From Thermodesulfobacteriota bacterium (lineage in GTDB: Bacteria; Desulfobacterota; UBA8473): a stretch of DNA of 38,935 nucleotides. The position numbers and the translations under genes were made by a program. Numbering within the stretch: the first letter of the stretch is position 1; every line of letters starts with the position of its first letter. The notes below the pieces were generated by a model. That model was not told the DNA's origin, searched no databases, and saw only the letters and a list, made by a program, of their open reading frames with translations. Below, piece by piece: positions 32,447-38,935 of this stretch. The stretch is from contig JBFLWQ010000026.1 in the NCBI GenBank assembly GCA_040757775.1, forward strand, positions 1 to 38,935, in the 5' to 3' direction.

Positions 32447-33182
32447 CAGACCGAAGAGTTTAATTGATCGTCAAACCCATTTTTGTCCGGGATGTACCCA
32501 TGGTACTGCTCATAGACTAGTGGCTGATGCAATTGATCACTTTGGTGTTCAGGAAGAAACAATTGGTGTCTGCGGGGTGGGATGTGCTGTCTTTATGTAT
32601 GATTATTTTGCCATAGATGCCATTGAGGCCCCCCACGGCCGCGCTCCTGCAGTTGCTACAGGGATTAAACGAGTACATCCTAAAAAAATAGTCTTTACTT
32701 ACCAAGGTGATGGTGACCTGGCATCAATAGGTACTGCAGAAACAATCCATACTGCTAACAGGGGAGAGAACATAACCATAATCTTTATCAACAATACTGT
32801 ATACGGTATGACTGGTGGGCAGATGGCCCCAACTACTCTATTGGGTCAACAGACAACCACCACCCCCTATGGACGAAATTTTCGAAATGATGGTTATCCT
32901 ATCCGAATGGCGGAGATGCTGGCTACTTTGGAAGGGGTTGCGTATTCAACTCGGGTCTCAATGCATAATGCCAAGGAGGTTCTTAAGGCTAAAAAGGCAG
33001 TAAGAAGGGCATTTGAAATGCAGATAGAGGGTATGGGGCTGACCTTTGTGGAACTCTTATCTGCCTGTCATACAAACTGGCGGGTTAAACCTTTAGAAGG
33101 ACAGAAAAGGGTTGAAGAAGAGTTGATTCCTTACTTCCCATTAGGAGTTTTCAAAGAGAGAAAGGGCAAGGATTTCTTATAA
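32430..33182 (+). CDS. 2-oxoacid:ferredoxin oxidoreductase, beta subunit (TPP-binding)
   Basis: 250 residues. It carries the TPP motif QGDGDLASIGTAETIHTANR through IIFINNTVYGMTGGQ, i.e. GDGD...NN. Three conserved cysteines of the beta chain occur: FCPGC near residues 18-22 and the pair in GVCGVGCAVF, with a fourth in SACHTNW. These hold a 4Fe-4S cluster near TPP. The gene overlaps the alpha subunit by 17 bp and is followed by gamma after 49 bp. The length is normal. Confidence 0.94.
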   Translation: MKKVFSRPKSLIDRQTHFCPGCTHGTAHRLVADAIDHFGVQEETIGVCGVGCAVFMYDYFAIDAIEAPHGRAPAVATGIKRVHPKKIVFTYQGDGDLASIGTAETIHTANRGENITIIFINNTVYGMTGGQMAPTTLLGQQTTTTPYGRNFRNDGYPIRMAEMLATLEGVAYSTRVSMHNAKEVLKAKKAVRRAFEMQIEGMGLTFVELLSACHTNWRVKPLEGQKRVEEELIPYFPLGVFKERKGKDFL

Positions 33183-33231
33183 TCAAATCGTATGGAAATA
33201 GAATCATAGAACTAATTAAAGGGTTTATTGT

Positions 33232-33780
33232 ATGTACTACGATGTAATCATTGCAGGTTTTGGTGGACAGGGAATTATGTTAATCGCTGATATACTTGCC
33301 CTGATAGCTATGAAAGAGGAAAAGAATGTTACGTGGATGCCCTCTTACGGAGTAGAAATGAGGGGAGGAACTGCCAATTGTACTGTAGTTCTCTCCTCAG
33401 AGGAGATTGGGTCTCCTGTCACAGGCCACCCTATGAGTGCTATAGTAATGAATGAGCCTTCTCTTCTCAAATATGAACCTATGGTCAGGACAAAAGGATT
33501 TTTGCTGGTCAATACATCCTTAATCGATCCAGAAAAGGCGAAACGGGAAGATATAGATATTTTATTACTTCCTGCCAATTATATTGCAAAAAAATTGGGG
33601 AATTCTCAAATGGCAAATATGGTCGCTTTAGGGGCATTCATTGAAAAGACACAGATTGTTTCTCTGGATTTGGCTATTAAGTTACTACCAGAGATATTCC
33701 CGGAACGTCCCCCCAAATTTATATCAAACAATTCCAAGGCCATCGAGAAAGGGGCGGAATTTGTTGTAAAGGGGAAATAA
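33232..33780 (+). CDS. 2-oxoacid:ferredoxin oxidoreductase, gamma subunit
   Basis: 182 residues. The start reads YYDVIIAGFGGQGIMLIADI, the family motif of gamma chains (G-x-G-G-Q-G), then MPSYGVEMRGGTANC and MNEPSLLKYEPM. It completes the complex. The ATG follows AAAGGG at a long spacing. The next gene on the strand is an XRE-cupin regulator, 53 bp further on. Confidence 0.94.
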   Translation: MYYDVIIAGFGGQGIMLIADILALIAMKEEKNVTWMPSYGVEMRGGTANCTVVLSSEEIGSPVTGHPMSAIVMNEPSLLKYEPMVRTKGFLLVNTSLIDPEKAKREDIDILLLPANYIAKKLGNSQMANMVALGAFIEKTQIVSLDLAIKLLPEIFPERPPKFISNNSKAIEKGAEFVVKGK

Positions 33781-33833
33781 GTGTAATGGCGCAAAGTTAC
33801 ACTGAACTTTGAACAGACAGGGGTAATTGTATA

Positions 33834-34424
33834 ATGCCGAGAAAAAAAGACGGGAAGGAAATAAAGGTTGGGGAAAGGATAAAACAAATTAGAAAGAGTA
33901 AAGGGTTTTCCCTTGCAGACGTAGCCGAGAAGTCGGGTTTTTCCTCTGCTTTACTATCTCAGATAGAGAATCATTTAGTTTCCCCACCTCTGGGCACGCT
34001 GATAAGGCTTTCTAGGGCACTGGATATTGAAATAGGACAGTTCTTTTGGGATAAATCAAAAGCCCCTTTTACCATTGTTCGAAAGGATGAAAGAAAAAGC
34101 ATTTCCAGGGTTGCCTCTAAGGAAGGAGTAAAATACGGTTATTCCTATGAATCCCTTGCCTTCGATAAAAAGGGGAGACACATGGAACCCTTCTTGATTA
34201 CCCTAGAGCCAGCAACCATAGAAGATAAAAACGTGTTTAGCCATGAAGGTGAAGAGTTTATCTTTGTATTAAAAGGAGACATGGAGATCACCCTGGATGA
34301 ATATACCGATGTCTTACACCCTGGTGATTGTATCTATTATGACTCTACAATTCCTCATAGCGTCCAGTGCTGTGAGGGTATCGAAACAAAGATACTGGCT
34401 GTTATATGCGTTCCCACTGAATGA
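33834..34424 (+). CDS. XRE-family regulator with cupin domain
   Basis: 196 residues. An N-terminal HTH (about 12-66) reads VGERIKQIRKSKGFSLADVA with EKSGFSSALLSQIENHLVSP, the XRE pattern. The C-terminal half (about 115-190) is a cupin: FSHEGEEFIFVLKGDMEI and LHPGDCIYYDSTIPHSVQCC carry its metal-type His/Glu residues (H-x-G-E-E ... H). Such proteins usually sense a small molecule and repress. It follows the oxidoreductase genes, so control of that operon is likely. The ATG at 33834 has GGGG some ten bases upstream. Confidence 0.92.
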   Translation: MPRKKDGKEIKVGERIKQIRKSKGFSLADVAEKSGFSSALLSQIENHLVSPPLGTLIRLSRALDIEIGQFFWDKSKAPFTIVRKDERKSISRVASKEGVKYGYSYESLAFDKKGRHMEPFLITLEPATIEDKNVFSHEGEEFIFVLKGDMEITLDEYTDVLHPGDCIYYDSTIPHSVQCCEGIETKILAVICVPTE

Positions 34425-34437
34425 AAAGTACACTGCC

Positions 34438-34459
34438 TGAGGACTAACCCTCAATTTTT
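34438..34459 (+). terminator. Possible terminator between convergent genes
   Basis: TGAGG (34438-34442) pairs with CCTCA (34449-34453) around six bases, followed by ATTTTT. The stem is short; it would stop transcription of the XRE gene before the convergent PBP1A gene. Confidence 0.45.
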
Positions 34460-36537
34460 CATTGCTTATCAAGCCCGTATGAACTTCTCAATTCCGACTT
34501 TGGAAACTCCCTAGAATCTTCAGGTGGAACAGCCTCTTCCTTAAAGGATTCCGGTATAATATTGGTTGAATTGGGGTTAGCAATGCGGCCGGTCTTCGAG
34601 TCGATATTTACAAATACAATCCCTCCCGGAACAGGAAAGTCCACTATTTCTTTACCTTTCAATGCCTCTTTCATGAATTGAATCCATATTGGGAGAGCTG
34701 CTTGGGAACCGGTTTCATTTTGCCCTAATGGCTGGTTATCTTCGTCAAAACCTACCCATACTCCCGTGACTATATCTGGAGTGTATCCTATAAACCATGC
34801 ATCCACGTAGTCATTTGTTGTGCCTGTTTTACCCGCGCAGGGTCTACCAAGGGCTTGTGCTTTTGCACCTGTTCCATTCTGTACAACACCTTTTAAAAGA
34901 TTTGTCATAATATAGGCAGTTTGCGGGCTAATGACCTCCTCCATTTGTGGTTTGTTCTCTTCTAATACCTCCCCCTTCTGATCGACAACCTTGGTTACAA
35001 AGATTGGTTCGGCACTTCTACCCTGGGCAGCAAAGACTGCATAAGCCCTGGTTAATTCCAGAAGTGAGACACTGGAAGAACCGAGTGCCATAGTAAGGTC
35101 CATATTCAGTGGGGATGTTATTCCAAGTATCCTGGCATAGCTAGCTGCGTAGTCTAAACCCAGGTCTCTAAGGATTTTTACTGTTACCACATTTATAGAC
35201 TTAGCCAATGCCTCACGAAGGGTAACGGGTCCACGAAACTCCCCATCAAAATTCTTGGGCTGCCATGGTTCTCCTCTTATCGGATCATCAAAACTAATCG
35301 GCGAATCGACAATAACAGTCGCAGGTGTATAACCTTTATCTAAGGCTGCTGCATAAATAATGGGTTTAAATGCGGAGCCTCCCTGTCTCTTGGCTTGAAT
35401 AGCCCTGTTAAATTTACTCTTTCTGAAGTCTTTTCCCCCCACCATTGCCCTGACATATCCCGTATATGGATCCATGCATAACAAAGCCCCCTGAATACCT
35501 GAGTCCTGCCTATTTCCCTGGTATTTATTCCTTCTCTCCATATCCATAAGTCCTGACTCTAAAGATACTTGAGCGGCATTTTGCATCTCGAGATTAAGGG
35601 TAGTATAAACCAGTAATCCCTCTCTGTACAAAGCATCGCTCCCATATTTTCCTTCTATATACCTACGGATATGCTCAGTGAAGTATGGAGCTTTCAAGAT
35701 TTGTTTATTTTCTTCAGTGTTGAAAGTTAATGGTATACTTAGTGCCTGGTTAAACTTTTTAGTAGTTATATAACCCTCTTTTAGCATTCGCTTTAAAACA
35801 TAAACTTGACGTTCCTTTGCCATTTTGTAATTACTAAATGGTGAATACTTGCTGGGGGCTCTTGGAAGTCCTGCAAGCATGGCAGCTTCAGCCAGATTGA
35901 GATCTTCTACGTGCTTGCCAAAATAACTCTGAGCCGCTGATTCAACACCGTAAGCACCGTGTCCCAGGTAGATTTGATTCAAGTAGAGGAAGAGAATGTT
36001 TTCTTTTGAAAGCTCGTTCTCTACCCGATATGCCAGAATAGCTTCCTTTATCTTTCTTGAAAAACTCTTCTCTGGCGAGAGCAAAAAGTATTTCGTTACC
36101 TGTTGGGTGATTGTACTGCCTCCCTGAACAATTCTGCCTGCCCAGATGTTTTTGAAAAAGGCTCTAATTATACTCAGAGGGCTGATACCCTGATGTTCAT
36201 AAAAACGGCTGTCTTCGGCAGATATGAAGGCATCTATAACCATCCTGGGAATTCTTGTTATAGGGACTATGATCCGTTTCTCAAGATAGAATTCGCCTAT
36301 TAACTCTTTATCATCAGAATAAAACTTACTTGTAATATTTGGATGATAATTTCTTAATGAGGAAATATCCGGCAGATTTTGCCTGAAATAATAGTAAACT
36401 CCACCAGCCGAAACCATCAGAGCAATCAAAGGAATAAAGAGAACAACAGAGATAAATTTTATGCGTTTTATATTCCTTTTTCGTTGAAATTTTATCTTCT
36501 TTGTACCAGATTTGTTTTTATCAGGTTTCATATTCAT
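34459..36537 (-). CDS. mrcA: Penicillin-binding protein 1A, class A
   Basis: 692 residues, bifunctional peptidoglycan synthase. Cytoplasmic basic tail, TM about 28-50, then the glycosyltransferase domain: SAEDSRFYEHQG with catalytic Glu108, GGSTITQQVTK, and the KIKEAILAYRVE and LYLNQIYLGHGAYGVESAA motifs. The transpeptidase domain has the SxxK as S388-AFK (GGSAFKPIIY), SIN in KSINVVTVKI, and KTGTTNDY. All three catalytic motifs are intact. It is shorter than E. coli PBP1A, with a compact linker between the domains. It lies 7 bp downstream of comM on the minus strand. ATG at 36537 and 36531 are both usable; no strong ribosome site. Confidence 0.96.
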   Translation of the reverse strand: MNMKPDKNKSGTKKIKFQRKRNIKRIKFISVVLFIPLIALMVSAGGVYYYFRQNLPDISSLRNYHPNITSKFYSDDKELIGEFYLEKRIIVPITRIPRMVIDAFISAEDSRFYEHQGISPLSIIRAFFKNIWAGRIVQGGSTITQQVTKYFLLSPEKSFSRKIKEAILAYRVENELSKENILFLYLNQIYLGHGAYGVESAAQSYFGKHVEDLNLAEAAMLAGLPRAPSKYSPFSNYKMAKERQVYVLKRMLKEGYITTKKFNQALSIPLTFNTEENKQILKAPYFTEHIRRYIEGKYGSDALYREGLLVYTTLNLEMQNAAQVSLESGLMDMERRNKYQGNRQDSGIQGALLCMDPYTGYVRAMVGGKDFRKSKFNRAIQAKRQGGSAFKPIIYAAALDKGYTPATVIVDSPISFDDPIRGEPWQPKNFDGEFRGPVTLREALAKSINVVTVKILRDLGLDYAASYARILGITSPLNMDLTMALGSSSVSLLELTRAYAVFAAQGRSAEPIFVTKVVDQKGEVLEENKPQMEEVISPQTAYIMTNLLKGVVQNGTGAKAQALGRPCAGKTGTTNDYVDAWFIGYTPDIVTGVWVGFDEDNQPLGQNETGSQAALPIWIQFMKEALKGKEIVDFPVPGGIVFVNIDSKTGRIANPNSTNIIPESFKEEAVPPEDSREFPKSELRSSYGLDKQ

Positions 36538-36544
36538 ATTTTTA

Positions 36545-38074
36545 CTAAAAGGGATCTCTGTCGAGACTTCGGTATTGAATAGCCTCAGAGATATGATATG
36601 AGGTTATATCATCTCTGCATTCAAGGTCAGCTATAGTACGGGCAACTTTGAGAATTCGAGTATATGCTCTGGCACTTAGCCCTAACTTATCTATAGCTGT
36701 TTCTAAAAGTCTCTTTGATTCTTCTCCTATTTGACAATACTTTTTAATATACCTGGAGGTCATCTGAGCATTACAGTGGATTTTACCCCCGTTGAATCGT
36801 TTAATCTGTATACCCCTGGCAAAATTCACCCTTTTTTTGATACTTTCAGAAGGTTCTCCTGCTCTTTCATCAGAGAGGTCTTTATACCTTACTGATGGCA
36901 CTTCAATATGTATATCAATCCTGTCCAATAGAGGCCCTGACACCTTTGCTTTGTATTTTCGAATTTGAGGAACTGTGCAACTACATTCATGATGAGGATC
37001 GGTGTAAAATCCACATGGACATGGATTCATTGCAGCAATAAGCATAAATTGGGCAGGATAGCTCAGGGAGGTTACTGCCCTGGAAATGGTAACCCTACCG
37101 TCTTCCATAGGTTGCCGCATGACCTCCAATACATTCTTTTTAAATTCTGGCAACTCATCCAGAAAGAGAACTCCGCTATGGGAGAGACTCACTTCTCCAG
37201 GCTTAGGAATCTGCCCACCTCCGATCAACCCTGCATCGGAGATAGTGTGGTGGGGATAGCGAAAGGGTCGTGTAACTATCAGAGCATTGTTATTGTCGAG
37301 CAACCCCATCACACTATGTACCTTGGTTGTTTCTATTGCCTCTTCAAAAGACATATCCGGCAGGATGGTGGGAACCCTCTTGGCAAGCATCGTCTTTCCA
37401 GAACCAGGAGGTCCCACCATTATTACATTATGCCCTCCGGCAGCAGCTATCTCTAAGGCTCTTTTGGCATGTTCCTGTCCTTTCACCTCATTAAAATCAA
37501 CCGGGTATGTCAGGTTGTTCTTAAAAATATCCTCTAAATCCACGGCAGTCGGTTCAATGGACAGAGAGTTGTTTAGAAACTCGACTACATCTGCCAGGGT
37601 TTCAACTGCCAGAACATCGACCCCTTTTACTATGGCACCTTCTCTGGCATTGTCTCTGGGGACAATTATCCCCTTGATGCCTTTTTCTCTAGCTGTTGCT
37701 GCTATTGGGAGGGATCCCTTGATAGGTTTTATTCTTCCATCCAGGGAGAGCTCTCCCATGACCAAAAAGTCAGCCAGTTTACTTGTTTCGACTACCTCGG
37801 TGGCAACCAGTATTCCTATAGCTATAGGTAAATCAAAGGCGGTCCCTTCTTTTTTTATATCGGCTGGAGCCAGATTTACTGTAATCTTCTTCGATGGAAA
37901 TTCATATCCTGAGTTTTTCACAGCAGATTTTACCCGTTCTTTGCTTTCTCTTACTGCACCTTCAGGAAGGCCAACTGTAGAGAAGGACGGCAGACCACGG
38001 GTTATATCAACCTCCACCTCGACTTTATAGGCATCAACCCCAAGGATAGCGCTGCTTAAAACCTTTGCTAACAT
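36545..38074 (-). CDS. comM: ComM/YifB-family Mg-chelatase-like AAA+ ATPase
   Basis: 509 residues. N-terminal Lon-S5-like domain (LGVDAYKVEVEVDITRGLPS and FSTVGLPEGAVRESKERVK), then the AAA+ core with Walker A GPPGSGKT (221-228) and Walker B VLFLDELPEF, SPAQFM-like sensor region (SYPAQFMLIAAMNPCPCG), and a CxC...CxC segment (NPCPCGFY...HHECSC) typical of the group. ComM acts as a hexameric branch-migration helicase in natural transformation. The C-terminal Mg-chelatase domain (LGLSARAYTRILKVARTIAD) is present. Full length. Neighbouring genes give no further hint of competence. Confidence 0.95.
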   Translation of the reverse strand: MLAKVLSSAILGVDAYKVEVEVDITRGLPSFSTVGLPEGAVRESKERVKSAVKNSGYEFPSKKITVNLAPADIKKEGTAFDLPIAIGILVATEVVETSKLADFLVMGELSLDGRIKPIKGSLPIAATAREKGIKGIIVPRDNAREGAIVKGVDVLAVETLADVVEFLNNSLSIEPTAVDLEDIFKNNLTYPVDFNEVKGQEHAKRALEIAAAGGHNVIMVGPPGSGKTMLAKRVPTILPDMSFEEAIETTKVHSVMGLLDNNNALIVTRPFRYPHHTISDAGLIGGGQIPKPGEVSLSHSGVLFLDELPEFKKNVLEVMRQPMEDGRVTISRAVTSLSYPAQFMLIAAMNPCPCGFYTDPHHECSCTVPQIRKYKAKVSGPLLDRIDIHIEVPSVRYKDLSDERAGEPSESIKKRVNFARGIQIKRFNGGKIHCNAQMTSRYIKKYCQIGEESKRLLETAIDKLGLSARAYTRILKVARTIADLECRDDITSYHISEAIQYRSLDRDPF

Positions 38075-38343
38075 TTCTCTGCCTTTAAATTTCCATTTGG
38101 AAGAACATCTTTAACTAATTGTGTATTCTAGCAATATCCATACCTTAAAGCAAGGTTTTTTTAGAAGTCAACTCCCCATGCAAGATTTGAAGGTTCGGAG
38201 CGAAGGTATAGAACCGAAATATTGTCCGGTATTTTGAGCACGGTATATTAAACAGAAACTTGATAACATGACGAAAAGTATATTATCCGAGAAGCAACTA
38301 TAATGAGCTTAAGTAGTTATGCCAAGATGTATTTTCTATTTTA

Positions 38344-38372
38344 TTGACTATGCTGAAACTTACTGATATTAT
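38344..38372 (+). promoter_or_regulatory. Good -35/-10 promoter match, reading rightwards
   Basis: TTGACT (38344-38349), 17 bp, TATTAT (38367-38372). On the plus strand it would read across the small minus-strand gene as antisense and on towards the transposase. The rest of 38075-38395 holds no gene or repeat that I can support. Confidence 0.35.
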
Positions 38373-38395
38373 ACAGAAAACTGTTCAATAATATG

Positions 38396-38602
38396 TTATC
38401 TTGACAAATGATCAAGAACCGCATCATACGCTACATCAGCCAGCTTACGAGCATCAGCGCACATTACCCTGTCTTTACCATAAGAGGCGTATTCTATTGT
38501 CCCTTTATCATCATCGATCATAAAAATAATAACCTTTGTCTTCCCGTACTTCTTAGCGAGGTCTCTGGCCTCTGCTACTTTTGGAGATGGATTAAAAGCC
38601 AT
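38396..38602 (-). CDS. Small conserved hypothetical protein
   Basis: 68 residues from the ATG at 38602, preceded by TTTGAGGTTTGTTTT. The reading frame continues upstream to 38914, but that part is antisense to a transposase and has low-complexity sequence, so it is not included. The pattern is MAFNPSPKVAEARDLAKKYG, then KTKVIIFMIDDDKGTIEYASY, GKDRVMCADARKLADVAYDA. I recall small proteins with this F-x-P-S-x-K-V-x-x-A-R-x-x-x ... I-x-Y-x-S-Y-G-x-x-R-x-x-C-x-x-A motif next to phage or mobile genes, without known function. One Cys (in MCADA) and no membrane segment. Confidence 0.75.
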   Translation of the reverse strand: MAFNPSPKVAEARDLAKKYGKTKVIIFMIDDDKGTIEYASYGKDRVMCADARKLADVAYDAVLDHLSR

Positions 38603-38735
38603 AAAACAAACCTCAAAGATAACAAACTTATCCAGCCGACCCGGATCATGTTGGATGGTTATAGTTTCAGCCGTGGCCGGGCGGCTGATAACGGCGTTAA
38701 GCCGGAACTCCTGTTTCCCTTCGCTCCGCTCAGAG

Positions 38736-38800
38736 GGGGATTCCGGGGGGGATTCCGGGGACAGTATACTTAATATTTGACAATTGGGGACAATACCGGC
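38736..38800 (+). repeat. RAYT leader with direct repeats
   Basis: GGGGATTCCGG occurs twice in tandem (from about 38736 and 38748), then GGGGACAGTATACTTAAT and a second GGGGACAAT at about 38787-38795. These GGGGAC/ACTTAAT blocks resemble repeat L (GGGGGACACAATACTTAATT) at 1864, 3424 and 7811-7869. Confidence 0.6.
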
Positions 38801-38812
38801 AATAATCCAGGC

Positions 38813-38935
38813 ATGGCAAGGATAGCAAGAGTCGTCATACCGGGAATACCTCACAACATCACCCAGCGGGGTAATCGCCGGATGCAGACTTTTTTCTGCG
38901 ACGATGATTATCAAGGATATATGTCCATGATGTCT
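38813..38935 (+). CDS. REP-associated tyrosine transposase (RAYT), 5' part
   Basis: 41 residues run to the window edge. They begin MARIARVVIPGIPHNITQRG and continue NRRMQTFFCDDDYQGYM, which is the start of the IS200/Y1-type RAYT transposase: the H-x-x-x-R-G-x-R form, here PHNITQRGNRR. The tyrosine and HUH catalytic residues lie further on, outside the window. The gene starts about 20 bp after the repeat leader. It supports a mobile-element origin of the similar repeats near the toxin-antitoxin genes. Because it is cut off, whether it is intact is unknown. Confidence 0.9.
   Translation, partial: MARIARVVIPGIPHNITQRGNRRMQTFFCDDDYQGYMSMMS

Noticed and set aside
38603-38914. Upstream extension of the small right-edge gene
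   Set aside because: It is antisense to the RAYT gene and its leader and contains low-complexity sequence.
1-38935. tRNA, rRNA or known riboswitch
   Set aside because: None of the gaps shows a cloverleaf, rRNA motif or recognisable riboswitch core by eye.

Overview
The window is a bacterial chromosome segment from a Gram-negative organism: it has a full lipopolysaccharide (Kdo) block, LptE, an LpxL-like acyltransferase and lipoproteins. A ferredoxin-linked 2-oxoacid oxidoreductase, a benzoyl-CoA-reductase / 2-hydroxyacyl-CoA-dehydratase-like pair and a long acyl-CoA dehydrogenase suggest an anaerobe that oxidises organic or aromatic acids. A Desulfobacterota (Deltaproteobacteria)-like host would fit, but that is inference from gene content only. 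No rRNA, tRNA or CRISPR array was seen.

Layout. 1-4.0 kb is an accessory strip: the end of a TPR protein, a small membrane protein, then four small two-gene modules (HicBA, antitoxin/YafQ, a second HicBA, addiction-module antitoxin/DUF2283) separated by repeated flanking sequences. 4.1-7.6 kb holds murI, a GerMN-domain protein and an EF-G paralogue, tightly packed. 7.6-8.5 kb is again accessory: repeats and a nucleotidyltransferase with its small partner. 8.7-16.7 kb is leuS, a chimeric beta-helix lipoprotein, an LPP20-like protein, lptE and holA; the two envelope genes and a structured repeat have come between leuS and lptE-holA. 16.8-23.0 kb holds an unknown protein, a radical SAM protein, an acyl-CoA dehydrogenase and the BcrC/BcrB-like pair. 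23.1-30.8 kb, on the minus strand, is an LPS operon read kdnB, kdnA, kdsB, waaA, kdsD, a DapA-family protein and an LpxL-like protein. 30.9-34.4 kb, on the plus strand, is a four-subunit 2-oxoacid:ferredoxin oxidoreductase plus an XRE-cupin regulator. 34.5-38.1 kb, minus strand, is PBP1A and a ComM/YifB ATPase. The right edge has a 68-aa minus-strand gene and the start of a REP-associated tyrosine transposase (RAYT) cut by the window end.

How the genes work together. The minus-strand LPS operon looks like a complete route from the arabinose-5-phosphate step to attachment of an 8-amino Kdo (Kdo8N): an Fe-type alcohol dehydrogenase (KdnB-like) and a DegT aminotransferase (KdnA-like) sit directly upstream of kdsB and waaA. 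The same operon carries two family members with altered active sites: a DapA-fold protein with Met where the Schiff-base Lys should be, and an LpxL-like protein with Ser in place of the HX4D/E acid.

The most unusual signals are non-coding. One is a roughly 180-bp structured repeat (three full copies and one fragment) whose nested stems differ in sequence but keep pairing. The other is a set of modular flanking repeats that surround different toxin-antitoxin cargos, resemble the leader of the RAYT at the right edge, and occur once with no cargo.
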